A stretch of 64,000 bases of DNA from Prorocentrum cordatum (taxonomy: Eukaryota > Sar > Dinophyceae > Prorocentrales > Prorocentraceae). Location of the stretch: positions 298,125 through 362,124 of the forward strand of contig CAUYUJ010014203.1 of NCBI GenBank assembly GCA_963575745.1. The letters run 5' to 3'. The translations under genes and the position numbers were made by a program. This document shows positions 1 to 11,585 of the stretch, in pieces. Below the pieces are notes generated by a model that was not told where the DNA came from, ran no database searches, and was given only the letters and a program-made list of their open reading frames with translations. Each line of letters begins with the position of its first letter. Position 1 is the stretch's first letter.

Positions 1-1218
1 AGGCGGTCGATCTAGACATCACACGGCCAGCATGCGCGGTGATAGGGATTCGCGGTGTTCCCGATGGCAGGGGCGAGGCCAGGGGGTGGTGTAGGAGATT
101 TCGGAGGTGGGGTGAACATGTCAGTATGGGGACTGAGAGTGTTGAAATTTGAACGTTGCACCGCATGCCTGGCTGTACAGACACCATCGACCGTATGAGT
201 ACGGCAACTGCAGGAAGAAAAGCGCTTCGCTTGCCAGTGGATGGCGTGGGCGGGGCTTCCGTTCGACATGCGGTTCAGACAACCATTGTGTGCTTGTATG
301 GGTACATATATACATATACATACATGCAAATATGTGTACATATATGTATGTATGTATATACACATACATATTCATACATATATATATATATATATATATG
401 TGTGAGCATGCATAAACATGCGCATGCCCATATACACATGCATACACACATATACACATACACGTACAACATAGTTCTACATAAACGTATACATTCACAG
501 AGCCGCACGCTACTACCTATGCACATAAATGTATGTGTGTGTCACCTGCGCTGCAACAACGTCACGTTTGCATGGTGTCGCTTGCTTCATGCATCACTCT
601 TTGTGGACGTCCACGCTTGTTGGTCTGATCACGCAATGTTCTTTTCGAGAGGAGGCTGTCTGGCGCAAGAGGACCGTTCATTCCGAGAGGGGATTATTCC
701 CGAAAGGAGGCTGTCTGGCGCGAGGCTTCTTCAGGCAGGAGGGCCGTGGACGACTGCGAGCCCCAAGCATGTGTCTATGCCCGAGGCCCCTCCGTTCTGC
801 ATCAGTTAGTGGTCATTCATGGTGCCACGGAGGAGTGGCGCAACCCCATCACCATCGCAACCACCGCACCATCATCATCAACATCGCTATCATCGATGAT
901 TGACTTTGCCACCGTCAGCATCACCACCAGAATTGTCATCATGGCCATCACCGTCGATCACCATGATCATCGTCATCATCTTCACTTCGCCCAGGACCCT
1001 CGTGCCCCAGAGACTCGGGAGCACGACCGCCCGAGGCGACGGCCCGCCCAGAGGCTCGGGAGCCCGACCGTCCGAGGAGACGGTGCTCGGGGGCTATCGT
1101 TGTCACCGCCGTCATCGACGTCGATCGTAGTCACCATCATCATCTCCACAGCCTTTTGGGCTGAAAGCTGCCCTCGATCGAGGTGCTTTGCCTGCGCGTA
1201 AGCCTTCCGCGTGCGCTA
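1..1218. repeat. Gene-poor left edge with CATA/TATG and ATC/ACC microsatellites
   Basis: No convincing coding frame was found here. Positions 296-490 are a degenerate TATG/CATA microsatellite; frames through it read as low-complexity Tyr/Ile/His/Val protein on both strands and are artefacts. Positions 840-990 are an imperfect ATC/ACC tract. Around 650-725 a short segment with the theme 'GAGAGGAGGCTGTCTGGCGC' occurs as two imperfect copies. The next gene starts near 1219. Confidence 0.7.
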
Positions 1219-2538
1219 ATGTCCAGGGCTGCGGCGGCAGCGCTCCGAGCGGCCGAGGCGCCCCCCAGCCCTCCCGTGCCTGTCCCCGCGGATGCTCCAG
1301 ATGGCGCTCACTTGCGACGGTGCCTCCTGGGCGAGTGGAAGATGGGTGTCTTGACGGCCCGTCAGGTTTGCACCTTGGCTTATCACGCGACCACCGCTGG
1401 GGCGATAGGCGTCGAGGACTTGAGCTTGCCACCGACGTCGACACACTTCGCCGAACACGTTCGGAAAGCAGTTGGGATGATCGGAGAGACAGGTTTCTAC
1501 GAGGTCGAGGTCCCGATGTGGGACAAGGTGCAGGAAAAGAGGGTGATGCGGCCGATCCACATAAATCTGCCGCGCGATGTCTTCGCCAAAGAAGCAACGC
1601 AACACCCAGACGAGTGGGACCCATCCCAACACGACGAGGCAGAGTTCCCTGCTACTCTTCGGACGCACCCCGTGTTTGCTTCACGCGGTAAGAAGGCGGT
1701 GCCGCTGGGGTACTACTCCGACGGCGTCCCCTACTCCAAAAAAGACAGCTTCTTGACCCACTACCTTTCCAACCACTTGACCAGGAAGCGCCACCTACTC
1801 TGCACTTTAAAGAAGTCGGACTTGTGCAGATGTGGGTGTGCAGGATTCTGCACGTGGGGGGCCGTGCTGCGAGTGCTCGTGTGGAGCATGAACACCATGG
1901 CACTCGGGAAGCACCCTGCAACCGACCACTTGGGGAACCCCTTCGCCGACCACCGCTTCGACTACCGCGGGTTCGACCTGGCCCCGTCTGGGGTCGCAGG
2001 GGCGGTCTGCGAGTACCGAGCAGACCTGCTGGAGCTGACCACCACCCTCGGCCTCACCGAGTGGGGGAACCCAACGAACCCTTGCACTTGCTGCAAGACT
2101 TCCAGGGACCACATGTTCGATTGGCCAGAGAGCATGGCCGAGTGCGTGTGGGAGAACCGTGATTCGGCGGAGTACGACAGGATGGTGCAGAGAGCCGTCG
2201 TGACTCGCAAAGTGGAATCTCGGGGGCAGCTCAGAAGGTTGATCAGGAGGATGGAGTTTTCCGACGCGTACGGCGGCTACGCTTTGACCAGCGACTTTCC
2301 CGAGATGGACCTCAAGAAGGGCCACCGCCTCTTGGAGATGGGCCCTATCAGGGACACCCACCTCCTGCCAGACGTTCCGCTGCCAGCGGACCTGACCTTC
2401 TTCCAGTCCAGCAAGCGCCTCGGGCTCAACCTCCTGTGCCCGCTCTTCGAGGTCGTGGGCTTCAACATGGAGTCGGTGCACCTGGACTCCATGCACGTGC
2501 TCGACTTGGGCGTGTGTCAATACCTGGCAGGCATGCGC
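1219..2538 (+). CDS. Tnp2-like transposase candidate, exon 1
   Basis: I chose the ATG at 1219 as start; an upstream in-frame GTG at 1183 is weaker. The 440-residue exon is GC-rich and non-repetitive. It contains a 'YYSDGVPYSKKDSF' segment (about residue 175), a Cys-rich stretch (CRCGCAGFC), a CTCC motif, and near its end 'SVHLDSMHVLDLGV'. An Asp-Gly-x-Pro block followed later by a D-x-MH-x-LDLG block is the arrangement I associate with Tnp2/CACTA-type transposases. The reading frame degenerates into a Pro/Gly/Arg-rich sequence after about 2538, which reads as intron. A GT donor at 2539 keeps phase with the next exon; a GC at 2531 is also possible but gives the wrong phase. Family assignment rests on motif layout only. 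Confidence 0.6.
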
Positions 2539-2819
2539 GTGCATAGGGAAACGCAAACGGGCCGACTTATAAGCCAACCCCCAGGTCATGGGGAAAAGGC
2601 ACTTGGATGGCGTCCACGAGGCTCCCACCGTCGGCGTCCTACGAACTGTTGGTACGTGGGGCCAAGGGGCGTCTTCCGAGGCCCCGCCCCCGCGGGTCCC
2701 ACAGTTCCAGCGTCCTTCGAACCGCTCGTGCGGCCAAGGGGCGTCTTCGGAGGCCCCGTCCCCGCGGGTCCCAGGGTTCTCCTGCGCTGTAAGTCGCAGA
2801 CGAGCGCTTCCCTGTGCAG
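2539..2819 (+). other. Intron carrying a two-copy 72-bp repeat
   Basis: This lies between the two coding blocks of the Tnp2-like gene. It begins GTGCAT and ends CCTGTGCAG. Two copies of a segment with the theme 'GCCAAGGGGCGTCTTC' followed by a G/C-rich tail start at about 2661 and 2733, giving a 72-bp direct duplication inside the intron. Confidence 0.5.
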
Positions 2820-3453
2820 GGGGCAGTGCTTCGCGAGCTCGTGGACAACAACGTTTCGGGCAGCACCAAGACGCTGCAGGCCGGGAGGATAAAGGACAAC
2901 ATTCAGTGGATCAACCGTCGCCTCAAGTCTTGGTATAAAACAGCTGGTGTACAGAAAGGCAATACAAGGACGACGATTGGCAAACTCACCTACAGCGCTC
3001 TCACTAAGCCGCCTGCCCCTGCCAGACTGCGCAGCAAGGCAGCTGAATGCCGTAAGTTAGCTCCTTTCCTAGTGACCATATGCCAGGAGCGGTACAACCA
3101 CCTCAACCGCGACACTAGGAAGGCACTCTTCCAGTCCTGCCTTCACATGGACGCCATTTACGACATTCTAGAAAAGGAGCCGCGGAACATGAGCGCAGCA
3201 GCTACTACTTCCTTGCAAGATAAGACGGTCGACTTCCTGAGGTGGTGGCAGGAGTACGGAGGCCATGGTGTACAAGCACCACGCCATGTATCACATAGCG
3301 GAGCGTGCTGCCATACACGGCAACCCACGCTTTTACTGGACATACTTCGATGAGCAGACCAATAAGGTCATGCAGCGTGTGGCCAAAAGCTTGCATGCAG
3401 GCAGTACGTTCTACAAAATGTTTCTGGCGAAGGTGCTGTGCGACATCGGTTAA
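2820..3453 (+). pseudogene. Tnp2-like transposase candidate, exon 2, frameshifted
   Basis: This continues the gene after the AG at 2818-2819. The first frame runs from GAVLRELVDNN through a Lys/Arg-rich helical region to 'FLRWWQEYGG' near 3258. The protein-like sequence then continues one frame over with 'MVYKHHAMYHIAERA' and ends 'MFLAKVLCDIG' at the stop near 3453. Both halves have coding character and the join is within a few bases, so I read a one-base insertion near 3255-3265 in an originally continuous exon. The copy is therefore probably inactive, unless the shift is an assembly error. A (ATC)n tract and microsatellite follow directly. Confidence 0.55.
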
Positions 3454-3475
3454 CGTCGCTTCGATCCTGAGCCCT

Positions 3476-3701
3476 TGGCTGAAATCATCATCACCATCAT
3501 CATCATCATCACCATCATCGTCGGTCGTCGTCGTGCCATCAAGGTTATGCGTGCTCGCAGGCAAGCCTGCTGCCGAGAACGCCACGCTTTGTTCGGCCCT
3601 GCCATCGGAGAAGGCCTTCTCCAAGGCCTCCTCTTCCGGAAGAGGAGGATGAGGAAGAGGAACATGGAGGATGTATGTACATGTATGTATGTATATGTAC
3701 G

Positions 3702-3746
<45 letters not shown>

Positions 3747-3794
3747 GTATGTGTATGTATACATATGTATGTATATGTGTATGTATATGTATGC

Positions 3795-3825
<31 letters not shown>

Positions 3826-3935
3826 TGTATATATGTATGTATGTGTGTATATTTATGTATGTGCTTATGTATATATGTGTATATGTATGTATACATAAAT
3901 ATGTGTGTGCATATGTATGTACGTATATGCGTGTT
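3476..3935. repeat. ATC tract then (TATG)n microsatellite
   Basis: Positions 3483-3530 are an ATC/ACC tract. After about 130 bases of mixed sequence, 3670-3935 is a long TATG/TATA microsatellite. Frames reading through it on either strand are low-complexity Tyr/Val/Met or His/Thr/Tyr and are not genes. Confidence 0.9.
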
Positions 3936-4196
3936 GTATGTAGCGGGCCGCGGATGGCGATCGAGGGCGGTCCTGGCCACAAGGCCCACCGCGGACTCGG
4001 GCAGTGCACACCGCGCGCAGAGTTTTGGTCGATCCTTCACCCGCTAAGTGTACCAATGTCGACCGCTATAGGCCGCGTGCGTGGCCACGACCGCTCGACC
4101 CGAAGCTACACCCATCCAATCTTGAACGAAATCTCACCCTACATCTAAATTTGACCGCAGTCTCAAGTTGAAGATTCCCCTAAAGTAAAACGATTT

Positions 4197-4242
4197 TCTC
4201 CCTAGCGCCACCCTCTCGCGGGAGAGGGTGGCCTAGGGGAGA
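4197..4242. other. Strong 46-nt hairpin
   Basis: CCACCCTCTC and GAGAGGGTGG form a perfect 10-bp stem around a GCGG loop, extended outward by CTAG and flanking TCTCC/GGAGA bases with small mismatches. It sits in a gene-free stretch. It could be the head of a foldback repeat; nothing ties it to a transcript. Confidence 0.6.
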
Positions 4243-4597
4243 GTTGCTCGATCTACCCTACCCTCGCTCTACCCTCTCTCGCGATATCTCCCACCCTAAG
4301 GACACGATCTGTCGACAGTATCACTGTGCAGATGTGTGCAGCATGACAAGCTCGAGGGAGCCACCCCTTTGCTTTCCTGCGTCCTGGTACGGCTTTGGGG
4401 ATATCTTTAATTAGTGGTCGTGATATTCATGGATGGTGGCCGTCCATAGGTGGTGTGGCCCCGATGGCGATATATGAATCGTGATAAAATGATCATGACA
4501 TGAACCGTGGCTTAATGATGATGACGATCATTCGTCGTGATGATGACGATGTATGTAACGATCAGGCGATCACTGTCGTAACCAAGAGCAAAGCCTA

Positions 4598-4617
4598 AAA
4601 TTGGGACGTCCCAATTT
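4598..4617. other. Perfect 20-bp palindrome AAATTGGGACGTCCCAATTT
   Basis: The 20 bases are identical to their reverse complement. Related AATTGGAAC and CCAATT fragments recur over the next 130 bases (about 4660-4745), suggesting a small decayed foldback element just before the 74-bp array. Confidence 0.6.
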
Positions 4618-4734
4618 ATTGCGTTTGTCCTATTTTTTTCGTTTATGATAGACATAAATTGGAACATCGCCACGAGCCCCAATTAAATTGGAACGCCCAA
4701 ATGTCTGGGGGCATTCTATAATCCCCCATTGGAA

Positions 4735-5650
4735 TTAGGAAATTGGCGCAGCCGCTGGGGCCTTCGGCTGAGCTCCCCGAGGGGGGCCGCGATCATCGTG
4801 AGGGGTGTGCCGGAATTGACGCAGCCGCTGGGGCCTTTGGCGGAGCTCCCCGATTGGGGCCCACGATCCACGTGAGGGGTGTGCCGAAATGGGCGTAGCC
4901 GCTGGGGCCTTCGGCGGAGCTCTCCGAGGGGGGGCCACGATCCACGTGAGGAGTGTGCCGAAATGGGCGCAGCCGCTGGGGCCTTCGGCGGAGCTCCCCG
5001 ATGGCGGGCCACGATCCACGTGAGGGGTGTATCGAAATGGGCGCAGCCGCTTGAGTTTTCGGCGGAGGTACCCGATTGGGGGCCACGATCCTCGTGAAGG
5101 GTGTGCCGAAATGGGCGCAGCCGCTGTGGCCTTCGGCGGGGCTCCCCGGCGGCAGGCCACGATCCTTGTGAGGGGTGTGCCGACATGGGCGCAGCCGCTG
5201 GGGTCTTCGGCGGCGCTCCCTGATGGGGGGCGCGATCCGCGTGAGTGTTGCAGCTGTGGGGCCTTCGGCGGAGCTCCCCGATGGGGGCCACGATCCTTGT
5301 GAGGGGTCTGCCGAAATGGGCGCAGCCGCTGGGGCCTTCGGCGGAGCTCCCCGATGGCGGGCCACGATCCACGTGAGGGGTGTGCCGAAATTGCCGCGGC
5401 CGCTGGGGCCTTCGGCGGAGCTCCCCGATGGGGGGCCATGGTCCGCGTGAAGGGTGTGCTGAAATGAGCGCAGCCGCTGTGGCCCTCGGCGGAGGTGCCC
5501 GATGGCAGGCCGCGATCCACGTGAGGGGTGTGCCGACATGGCAGCAGCCGCTGTCCTTCGGCGAAGCTCACCGATAGGGGGGGCAATATCCTAGTGAGGG
5601 GTGTGCCGACATGGGTGCGCCCGCTGTGGCCGTCGGACCAGGGGGTTCCT
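4735..5650. repeat. 74-bp minisatellite array (about 12 copies)
   Basis: Successive 'CCACGATCC' blocks start at 4861, 4935, 5009, 5083 and 5157, giving an exact 74-bp period over several copies. The unit carries GCCGAAATGGGCGCAGCCGC, then CTTCGGCGGAGCTCCCCGAT, then the CCACGATCC block and GTGAGGGGTGTG. Since 74 is not a multiple of three, the long Pro/Arg/Gly frames on both strands rotate with the unit and are not genes. The unit is homologous to the 89-bp unit at 57.8-58.9 kb in the opposite orientation. Confidence 0.9.
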
Positions 5651-6400
5651 GAGCCCCCCAAGGTTCCTCAGGATTCTTAAGGATTCCTGAGCCCCACCCA
5701 GAGTTCCGCGCGGTTCCTTTGGACTCCAGAGGGCCGCCCCTGGGTTCTTTAGGATTCCTGCTGGATCCAAAGGGTTCCTGGGCCCCCCCAGTGTCCATGG
5801 GGATTCCAGAGGATTCCTGAGCCCCCCCCCGGGGGTTCCGCGCGGTTCCTTTGGATTCCAGAGGGTTCCTGAGCCACCCAGGATTCCGCGCGGTTCCGTG
5901 GGATTCCAGGGGGTTCTTGAACCACCAGGGTTTGTTTGGGTTCCTGATGATTCTTGGGCCACCCGAGGGTTCCGCGCGGTTCCTTTGGATTCCAAAGGGT
6001 TCCTGAGCCACCCCAGGGTTCCGTGCGGGCCCTTAGGATTCCAGAGGAATCCTGCCCCCCCCCCAGGGTCCCTGCGGATTCCCGATGATTCTTGAGCCAC
6101 CCGAAGGTTCAGGATTCAGCACGGTTCCTTTGGATTACAAAGGGTTCTTGAACCACCAGGGTTCACTGGGATCCTTGATGATTCTTGGGCCACCCCAGGG
6201 TTCCGCACGGTGCCTTTGGGTTCCAAAGGATTCCTGAGCCCCCCAGGGTTCCGCGTGGTTCCTTTGGATTGCAGAGGAATCCTGGGCCCCCCAGGGCCCT
6301 TGGGGATTCCTGTGTATTCCTGAGCCCCCCGAAGGTTCAGGGTTCAGCACGGTTCCTATGGATTCCAATGGATTCCTGAGCCCCTTCGAGCCATGTGGGC
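5640..6400. repeat. Irregular GGTTCC/CCTGAGCC minisatellite
   Basis: A second tandem family begins where the 74-bp array stops. Units of roughly 40-85 bp combine GGTTCCGCGCGGTTCC, TTGGATTCCA and GGGTTCCTGAGCCACCC. The low-complexity Gly/Asn/Pro/Arg frames seen on the minus strand are products of this repeat. From about 6380 to 6500 it grades into a GGCCGTCTT-type repeat. Confidence 0.85.
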
Positions 6401-6719
6401 CGTCTTGGAAGCCGTTTGGGCCGTCTCGAGGCCATCTTAGTCAGTCTTGCATCTTGGGCCGTCTTAGGCCGCTCACGGGCCGTCTAGGCGGCCGTGTACC
6501 CGTGTGCGCATGTGCACACACATGACACCAGTTGCGCAGATTTAGATGTAGGTTCTCTCTCAGTTCTTCCTTTTTCCCTCCTCGCGCCGCAGCCGCTTTG
6601 GCCTCAGTACTGGTGGGTCGCCGTGCAGTCGTACACACGCATCCAACGTGCTGAACCATCCGAGTGGTGATTCATATGATTGGTTTATTCATTCGATCCT
6701 TCCATATACCCTTCTGTCT

Positions 6720-8905
6720 TCATGTGGCGTATCGGATCTGTATAGGATCCTATGCAGTCTGTATCGGATCTGTATAGGACCCTATACAGTCTGTATCGGA
6801 TCTGTACAGGGTCCCATACAGTCTGTATCGGATCTGTGTAGGATCCCATACAGTCTGTATCGGATCTCTACATGATCCCATACTGTCTGTATCGGATCTG
6901 TATAGGATCCCATACAGTCTGTACCGGATCTGTATAGGATCCCATACAGTCTGTATCGGATTTGTATAGGGTCCTATACAGTATGTATGGGATCTCTACA
7001 GAGCCCCATCCAGTCTGTATCGGATCTGTGTAGGATCCTCGACAGTCTGTATCGGATCTCTATAGGACCCTATACAGTCGGTATCGGATCTGTAGGATCT
7101 TATTCAGTCTGTATGGGGTCTCTACATGATCCCATACAGTCTGTTTCGGTTCTACAGGATCCCATACAGTCTGTATCGGATCTACAGGATCCCATACAGT
7201 CTGTATCGGATCTGCATAGGACCCTATACAGTCTGTATCGGATCTCTACAGGTCCCCATACAGTCTGTATCGGATCTGTATAAAGTCTTATACAGTCTGT
7301 ATCGGATCTGTGTAGGGTCCCATACAGTCTGTATCGGATCTGTATAGGGTCCCATACAGTCTGTATCGGATCTCTACAGGGACCCATCCAGTCTGTATAG
7401 GATCTCTACAGGATCCCATACAGTCTGTATTGGATCTGTATAGGGTCCTATACAGTCTGTATCGGATCTCTGCAGGGTTCCACGCAGTCAGTATCTTATC
7501 TCTACAGGATCCCATACAGTCTGTATCGGATCTGTATAGGATCCTATACAGTCTGTATCGGATCTACATGATCCCATGCAGTCTGTATCGGATCTGTATA
7601 GGATCCCATACAGTCTGTACCGGATCTGTAGAGGATCCCATACAGTCTGTATCGGATCTCTACATGATCCCATACAGTCTGTATCGGATCTCTACAGGGT
7701 CCCATACAGTCTGTATGGGATCTCTATAGGATCCCATACAGTCTGTATCAGATCTCTACAGGATCCTATTCAGTCTGTATGGGGTCTCTACATGATCCCA
7801 TACAGTCTGTATCGGATCTCTACAGGATCCCATACAGTCTGTATCGGGTCTCTACAGGATCCTCTACAATCTGTATCGGATCTGTATAGGATCCTATACA
7901 GTCTGTATCGGATCTGTATAGGGTCCCATACAGTCTGTTTCGGATCTGTGTAGGATCCTATACAGTCTGTATCGGATCTCTGTAGGACCCTATACAGTCT
8001 GTATCGGATCTCTACAGGTTCCCATACAGTCTGTATCGGATCTCTACAGGATCCTCTACTGTCTGTATCGGATCTGTATAGGATCCCATACAGTCCGTAT
8101 CGGATCTGTATAGGATCCTATACAGTCTGTATCGGATCTCTGCAGGGTTCCATGCAGTCAGTATCTTATCTCTACAGGATCCCATACAGTCTGTATCGGA
8201 TCTGTATAGGATCCTATACAGTCTGTATCGGATCTCTACAGGATCCCATACAGTCTGTGTCGGATCCCTATAGGACCCTATACCGTCTGTCTCGGATCTC
8301 TACAGGATCCCATACAGTCTGTATCGGATCCGTATAGGATCCCATACAGTCTGTATCGGGTCTGTACAGGATTCCGTACAGTCTGTTTCGGATCTCGACA
8401 GGATCCCATACAGTCTAGATCGGATATGTATAGGATCCTATACAGTCTGTATCGGATCTGTGTAGAATCCTATACAGTCTGTATCGGATCTCTACAGGAT
8501 CCTTTACAGTCTGTATCGGATCTGTATAGGATCCTATATACTCTGTGTCGGATTGGTATAGGATCCCATACAGTCTGTATCGGATCTGTATAGGATCCTA
8601 TACAGTCTGTATCGGATCTCTAAAAGACCCAGACAGTCTGTATCGGATATGTATAGGATCCTATCCAGTCTGTATCGGATCTGTGTAGAGTCCTATACAA
8701 TCTGTATCGGATCTGTATAGGGTCCTATACAGTCTGTATCGGATCTGTATAGGACCCCATACAGTCTGTATCGGATATGTATAGGATCCTATACAGTCTG
8801 TACCGGATCTGTATAGGTTCCCATACAGTTTGTATCGGATCTGTGTAGAATCCTATACAGTCTGTATCGGATCTCTACAGGATCCCGTACACAGTCTGTA
8901 TTGAA
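6720..8905. repeat. 32-bp satellite with an internal 20-bp palindrome (about 67 copies)
   Basis: CAGTCT begins at 6915 and again at 6947, and the 32-bp spacing persists through the block. In the commonest variant CTGTATAGGATCCTATACAG is a perfect 20-bp palindrome, joined to the next by TCTGTATCGGAT. Variation clusters at the fourth base of the GGATCC flank (CCTAT versus CCCAT) and at TGTATAG versus TCTACAG. A few copies are 1-3 bp shorter. There are no unique spacers. Confidence 0.95.
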
Positions 8906-9140
8906 GCGGCGGCACGCTGGCACGCATACGTTTTTCACCCATAGGACCACGTCAAGGTCCGTAAGGGCGTCCAAGGGAGTTCCCGTTTTTTTTTGGGGGG
9001 GGGTTGCTGGTTGCTGTTGCTGTTGCTGTTGCTGGGGGGGGGCAGAATGCGTCCACGGGGCTCTGAGCGCAGCCTTCGCAATAAGGCGAGGGCGTGTCCG
9101 GACGGCTAGAGCGGACGGGGCTCTCACGCACGCCTTTTCC

Positions 9141-9190
<50 letters not shown>

Positions 9191-9343
9191 ATTCTTGTTA
9201 TCGGGCCCTCCGCGCGACCCACCCGCGACCCGCACCGTTACCCACCCGCGAGACGCCCGCGACCCGCGCGCGACCCACCCGCGACCCAGAACCGCGACCC
9301 GCCGGGCGACTTGCCCCCAACTCGCCGAACACCCACCCTCAGA
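8906..9343. repeat. (TTG)n microsatellite and GACCCRCCC repeat; no gene seen
   Basis: About 60 bp of TTG repeat lies at 9141-9200, with a smaller GTTGCT tract at 9005-9035. From 9210 to 9300 the sequence is a short CGCGACCCACC-type repeat. Reading frames through these blocks are polyGly/Cys/Asn or Arg/Pro-rich and are not supported. Confidence 0.75.
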
Positions 9344-9475
9344 GGCGCCGACAGGGGCGAACAGCCCAGGGGGAAGCAATCCATGTGCCAGGGGCGCCGA
9401 TGATCTTCGTCCTCGACAAGGCTCCGGGGCAAATACGTGTAAGCACCCCCTGGGCTATTCGCCCCTATCGTCGCC
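9344..9475. mobile_element. 132-bp foldback (MITE-like) element
   Basis: The left arm 9344-9373 and right arm 9446-9475 are inverted repeats of about 30 bp with roughly three mismatches. Both contain AGGGGCGAA and AGCCCAGGGGG (right arm read in reverse complement). The centre is about 72 bp. No clear target duplication was identified. It has no coding capacity of its own, so it would be non-autonomous if mobile. Confidence 0.6.
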
Positions 9476-10295
9476 GCCGACACCCGCGACCCACCCACAC
9501 TGGTTTGAAAAACATCGGCGCCTGCGGCGAACCACCTCCATCGGCGGGCTTCACCTGCATCTTCGAGCCTCGCAGACTGGCGACGACCCCCGCCCCCATC
9601 ATTTTGATCCGCGGCTGCAGGGGACATGGCCGCGAACACGTTCTACAGATTCGTTGTTGTTGCAGAGGCTCGCGCTGCTGAGTCGCGCTGTCTTGCTTGA
9701 CGCTCCTCGTGCGAGGTGCCCGACGCCTCGGGTTCCGCCTCCTGGTGGGAACGCCCGTGTGCGGAAATCGGGCTTCTCCGACGGTCATGGGTTTCAACAT
9801 TCGTGCAGACGAATTTTTCAGTTGGAAGGCCTCGCGGCGTTACATTCTTTGCGCCACCCTGCATCTAGCAATCTAGGCAGTTGTTCATTCTTCCGTCTCT
9901 CCCTCGCGCATCCTCATCGTCCTCTTCGGCTGCCTTTTCCCTAAGTCTATTTCCCTTGCCTTCTTCGGTTGGCGTAATGGTGCTCTCTCAACTTGATCAT
10001 ATGTCGTGCTTTTGCCGCCTTTTGCCTCGAAGTGCACGCGTGCACTTGAGATGCGTTGCGGCTTCGCTGCAGTCTCCTTCTTTTGTTTTAGTTCTCCCCC
10101 GAAGCTGCGTTGAAAACAGCATGTGTGGCACCGCGCCCACGGCCCACGAGCTCGTGATCATCCGATTGCCTGCGGCAAGCTCCGCCGCCGTGCCCGCGCG
10201 GCGCTCTGTGCACCTCCCGGAAGGCCGTAAGATGTGACATCTCTCAGTTCTACATCTTGTGGGTGGAGGGTTTCCCCGAAGGACTTAGGCGACCC
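9476..10295. other. No supported gene
   Basis: Mixed-composition sequence with short open frames on both strands, none with recognisable motifs. The Ser/Leu-rich frame on the plus strand from about 9881 is not convincing. Confidence 0.5.
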
Positions 10296-10485
10296 GTCCT
10301 CCTCCTCCTCCTCCTACTCCTCCTTCGCCTCCTACTCCTTCTCCTCCTCCTCCTCCCTCCTCCTCCTCCTCCTCCTCCTCCTCCTCCTCCTCCTCCTCCT
10401 CCTCCTCCTCCTCCCCCTCCTCCTCCCCCTCCTCCTCCACCTCCACCTCCTCCTCCTTCTCCTTCTCCTCCTCGGGTCGCCTACG
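10296..10485. repeat. (CCT)n tract
   Basis: Nearly pure CCT/CTC trinucleotide repeat with a few CTT interruptions. Depending on frame it reads as polySer, polyLeu, polyPro or polyGlu; none is a gene. Confidence 0.95.
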
Positions 10486-10499
10486 GCCCCGGGGTAAAC

Positions 10500-10640
10500 C
10501 GTGCACTTGTGGGGTTCTTACGGGGCTTGCTTGGGCCGTCTCTGGACTGTCTTGGGCTGCTGTGGGGCATCTTGGGATCGTCTTGGACCGTCTCGGAGCC
10601 CTTTCGGGCCTTTAGGGTTGTGTTTCGCCCATTAGTCTTT
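10500..10640. repeat. CTTGGGGC/GTCTTGG dispersed repeat
   Basis: A short stretch of the family with themes CTTGGGCCGTCTTGG and GGGGCATCTTGG. The same family recurs at 13.85-14.15, 16.1-16.6, 27.0-27.7, 42.5-42.65 and 43.6-43.75 kb, and in reverse orientation at 36.4-37.1, 61.7-61.9 and 62.8-63.0 kb. Confidence 0.75.
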
Positions 10641-10984
10641 GCATCGGGGATCTTACCCGCATACGGGCTCTGTCCTCTTCCCAGTCTTGCATGCTGGACA
10701 ATTCGCTTTTCGGTGCCCCTGTCTAGCTCTATCGCTGGTGCGGCCAACTCTGCCTTGCCGCCGACGGAACAATGTTCTTGCAGAACGGGTGGGTGCGCAG
10801 GCGTCTGAGGTAGGCAGCCTTCGGCCTTGCTCGGTCCCCCCAGTCTTTGCTGCCTTGCTCGGGTTCCCCGGTCTTCTTCCATGGATCTCTGGGTCTTTCC
10901 CCAACTATCTGGTCTTGCTCTTTGTCTTCTTTTCTCGGGCTCCCAGTTTTGTTCTTCGGGGTCCCCGCCCTTGTGTTCTTTGAG

Positions 10985-11410
10985 CCCTCCGGTCCTGTTC
11001 CTGTTACTGCCAAGCCCTGCCGATCCCTGCCAATGATTGCCAAGCAATCTCAAGCACCGCCAAGAAATGCCAATCAATGCCAAGTAAAGTAAAGCAAAGC
11101 AGTTTATGCCCTCGCAATGCCAAGCAATACCAAACAATGCCAAGCAACGCAAAGCAATACCAACACAATGCCAAGCAATACCAAGCCGATGCCAAGCAAT
11201 ACCAAGCCGATGCCAAGCAGTGCCAAGCAACGCCAAGCAGCGCCAAGAAATGACAAGCAGTGCTAATTGATACCAAGCAGCGCCACGCAGTAGCAAGCAA
11301 AGCTAAATAATGCCAAGCAGCCATGAACCCAAGCAATGCCAAGCACTGCCAAGCATTGCAAAGCATTGCAAAGCAATGCGTTGCATTCCATTGAGCTGCT
11401 TTGAATTGCG
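10985..11410. repeat. GCCAAGCAATGC decamer-type tandem repeat
   Basis: Dozens of degenerate units on the theme CCAAGCAATG / CCAAGCAATAC with 8-12 base spacing. Minus-strand frames read as Trp/Cys/Leu-rich protein because TTGGCATTGC encodes those residues; this is a repeat effect and not a membrane protein. Confidence 0.85.
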
Positions 11411-11585
11411 CAGAACAGTGCAGAACCGCTTTGGATGGGCTTCTTAAACGGGGGCGCGCCGAGTTTGTTGGGCCCTTCTCGGCCGTCTGGGAAGTCTGGT
11501 GGGGCTGCCTTGGTAGCCTCTTTGGGCCTCCTAAGGCCATCTTGGCAGGATGAGGTGACTCAGAAGCTGGGCGAGGGCTGGCAAT

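Noticed and set aside
4716-5661. Minus-strand ORFs of 218-308 residues over the 74-bp array
   Set aside because: All three frames are open because the repeat unit lacks stops; the period is not a multiple of three and the products are rotating repeats.
6720-8905. CRISPR-like array of short repeats
   Set aside because: Units are contiguous 32-bp repeats with no unique spacers, no cas genes are near, and the sequence is eukaryotic.
10481-11540. Trp/Cys/Leu-rich minus-strand ORF resembling a membrane protein
   Set aside because: Generated by the CCAAGCAATG repeat; the same pentapeptide themes recur in every frame.
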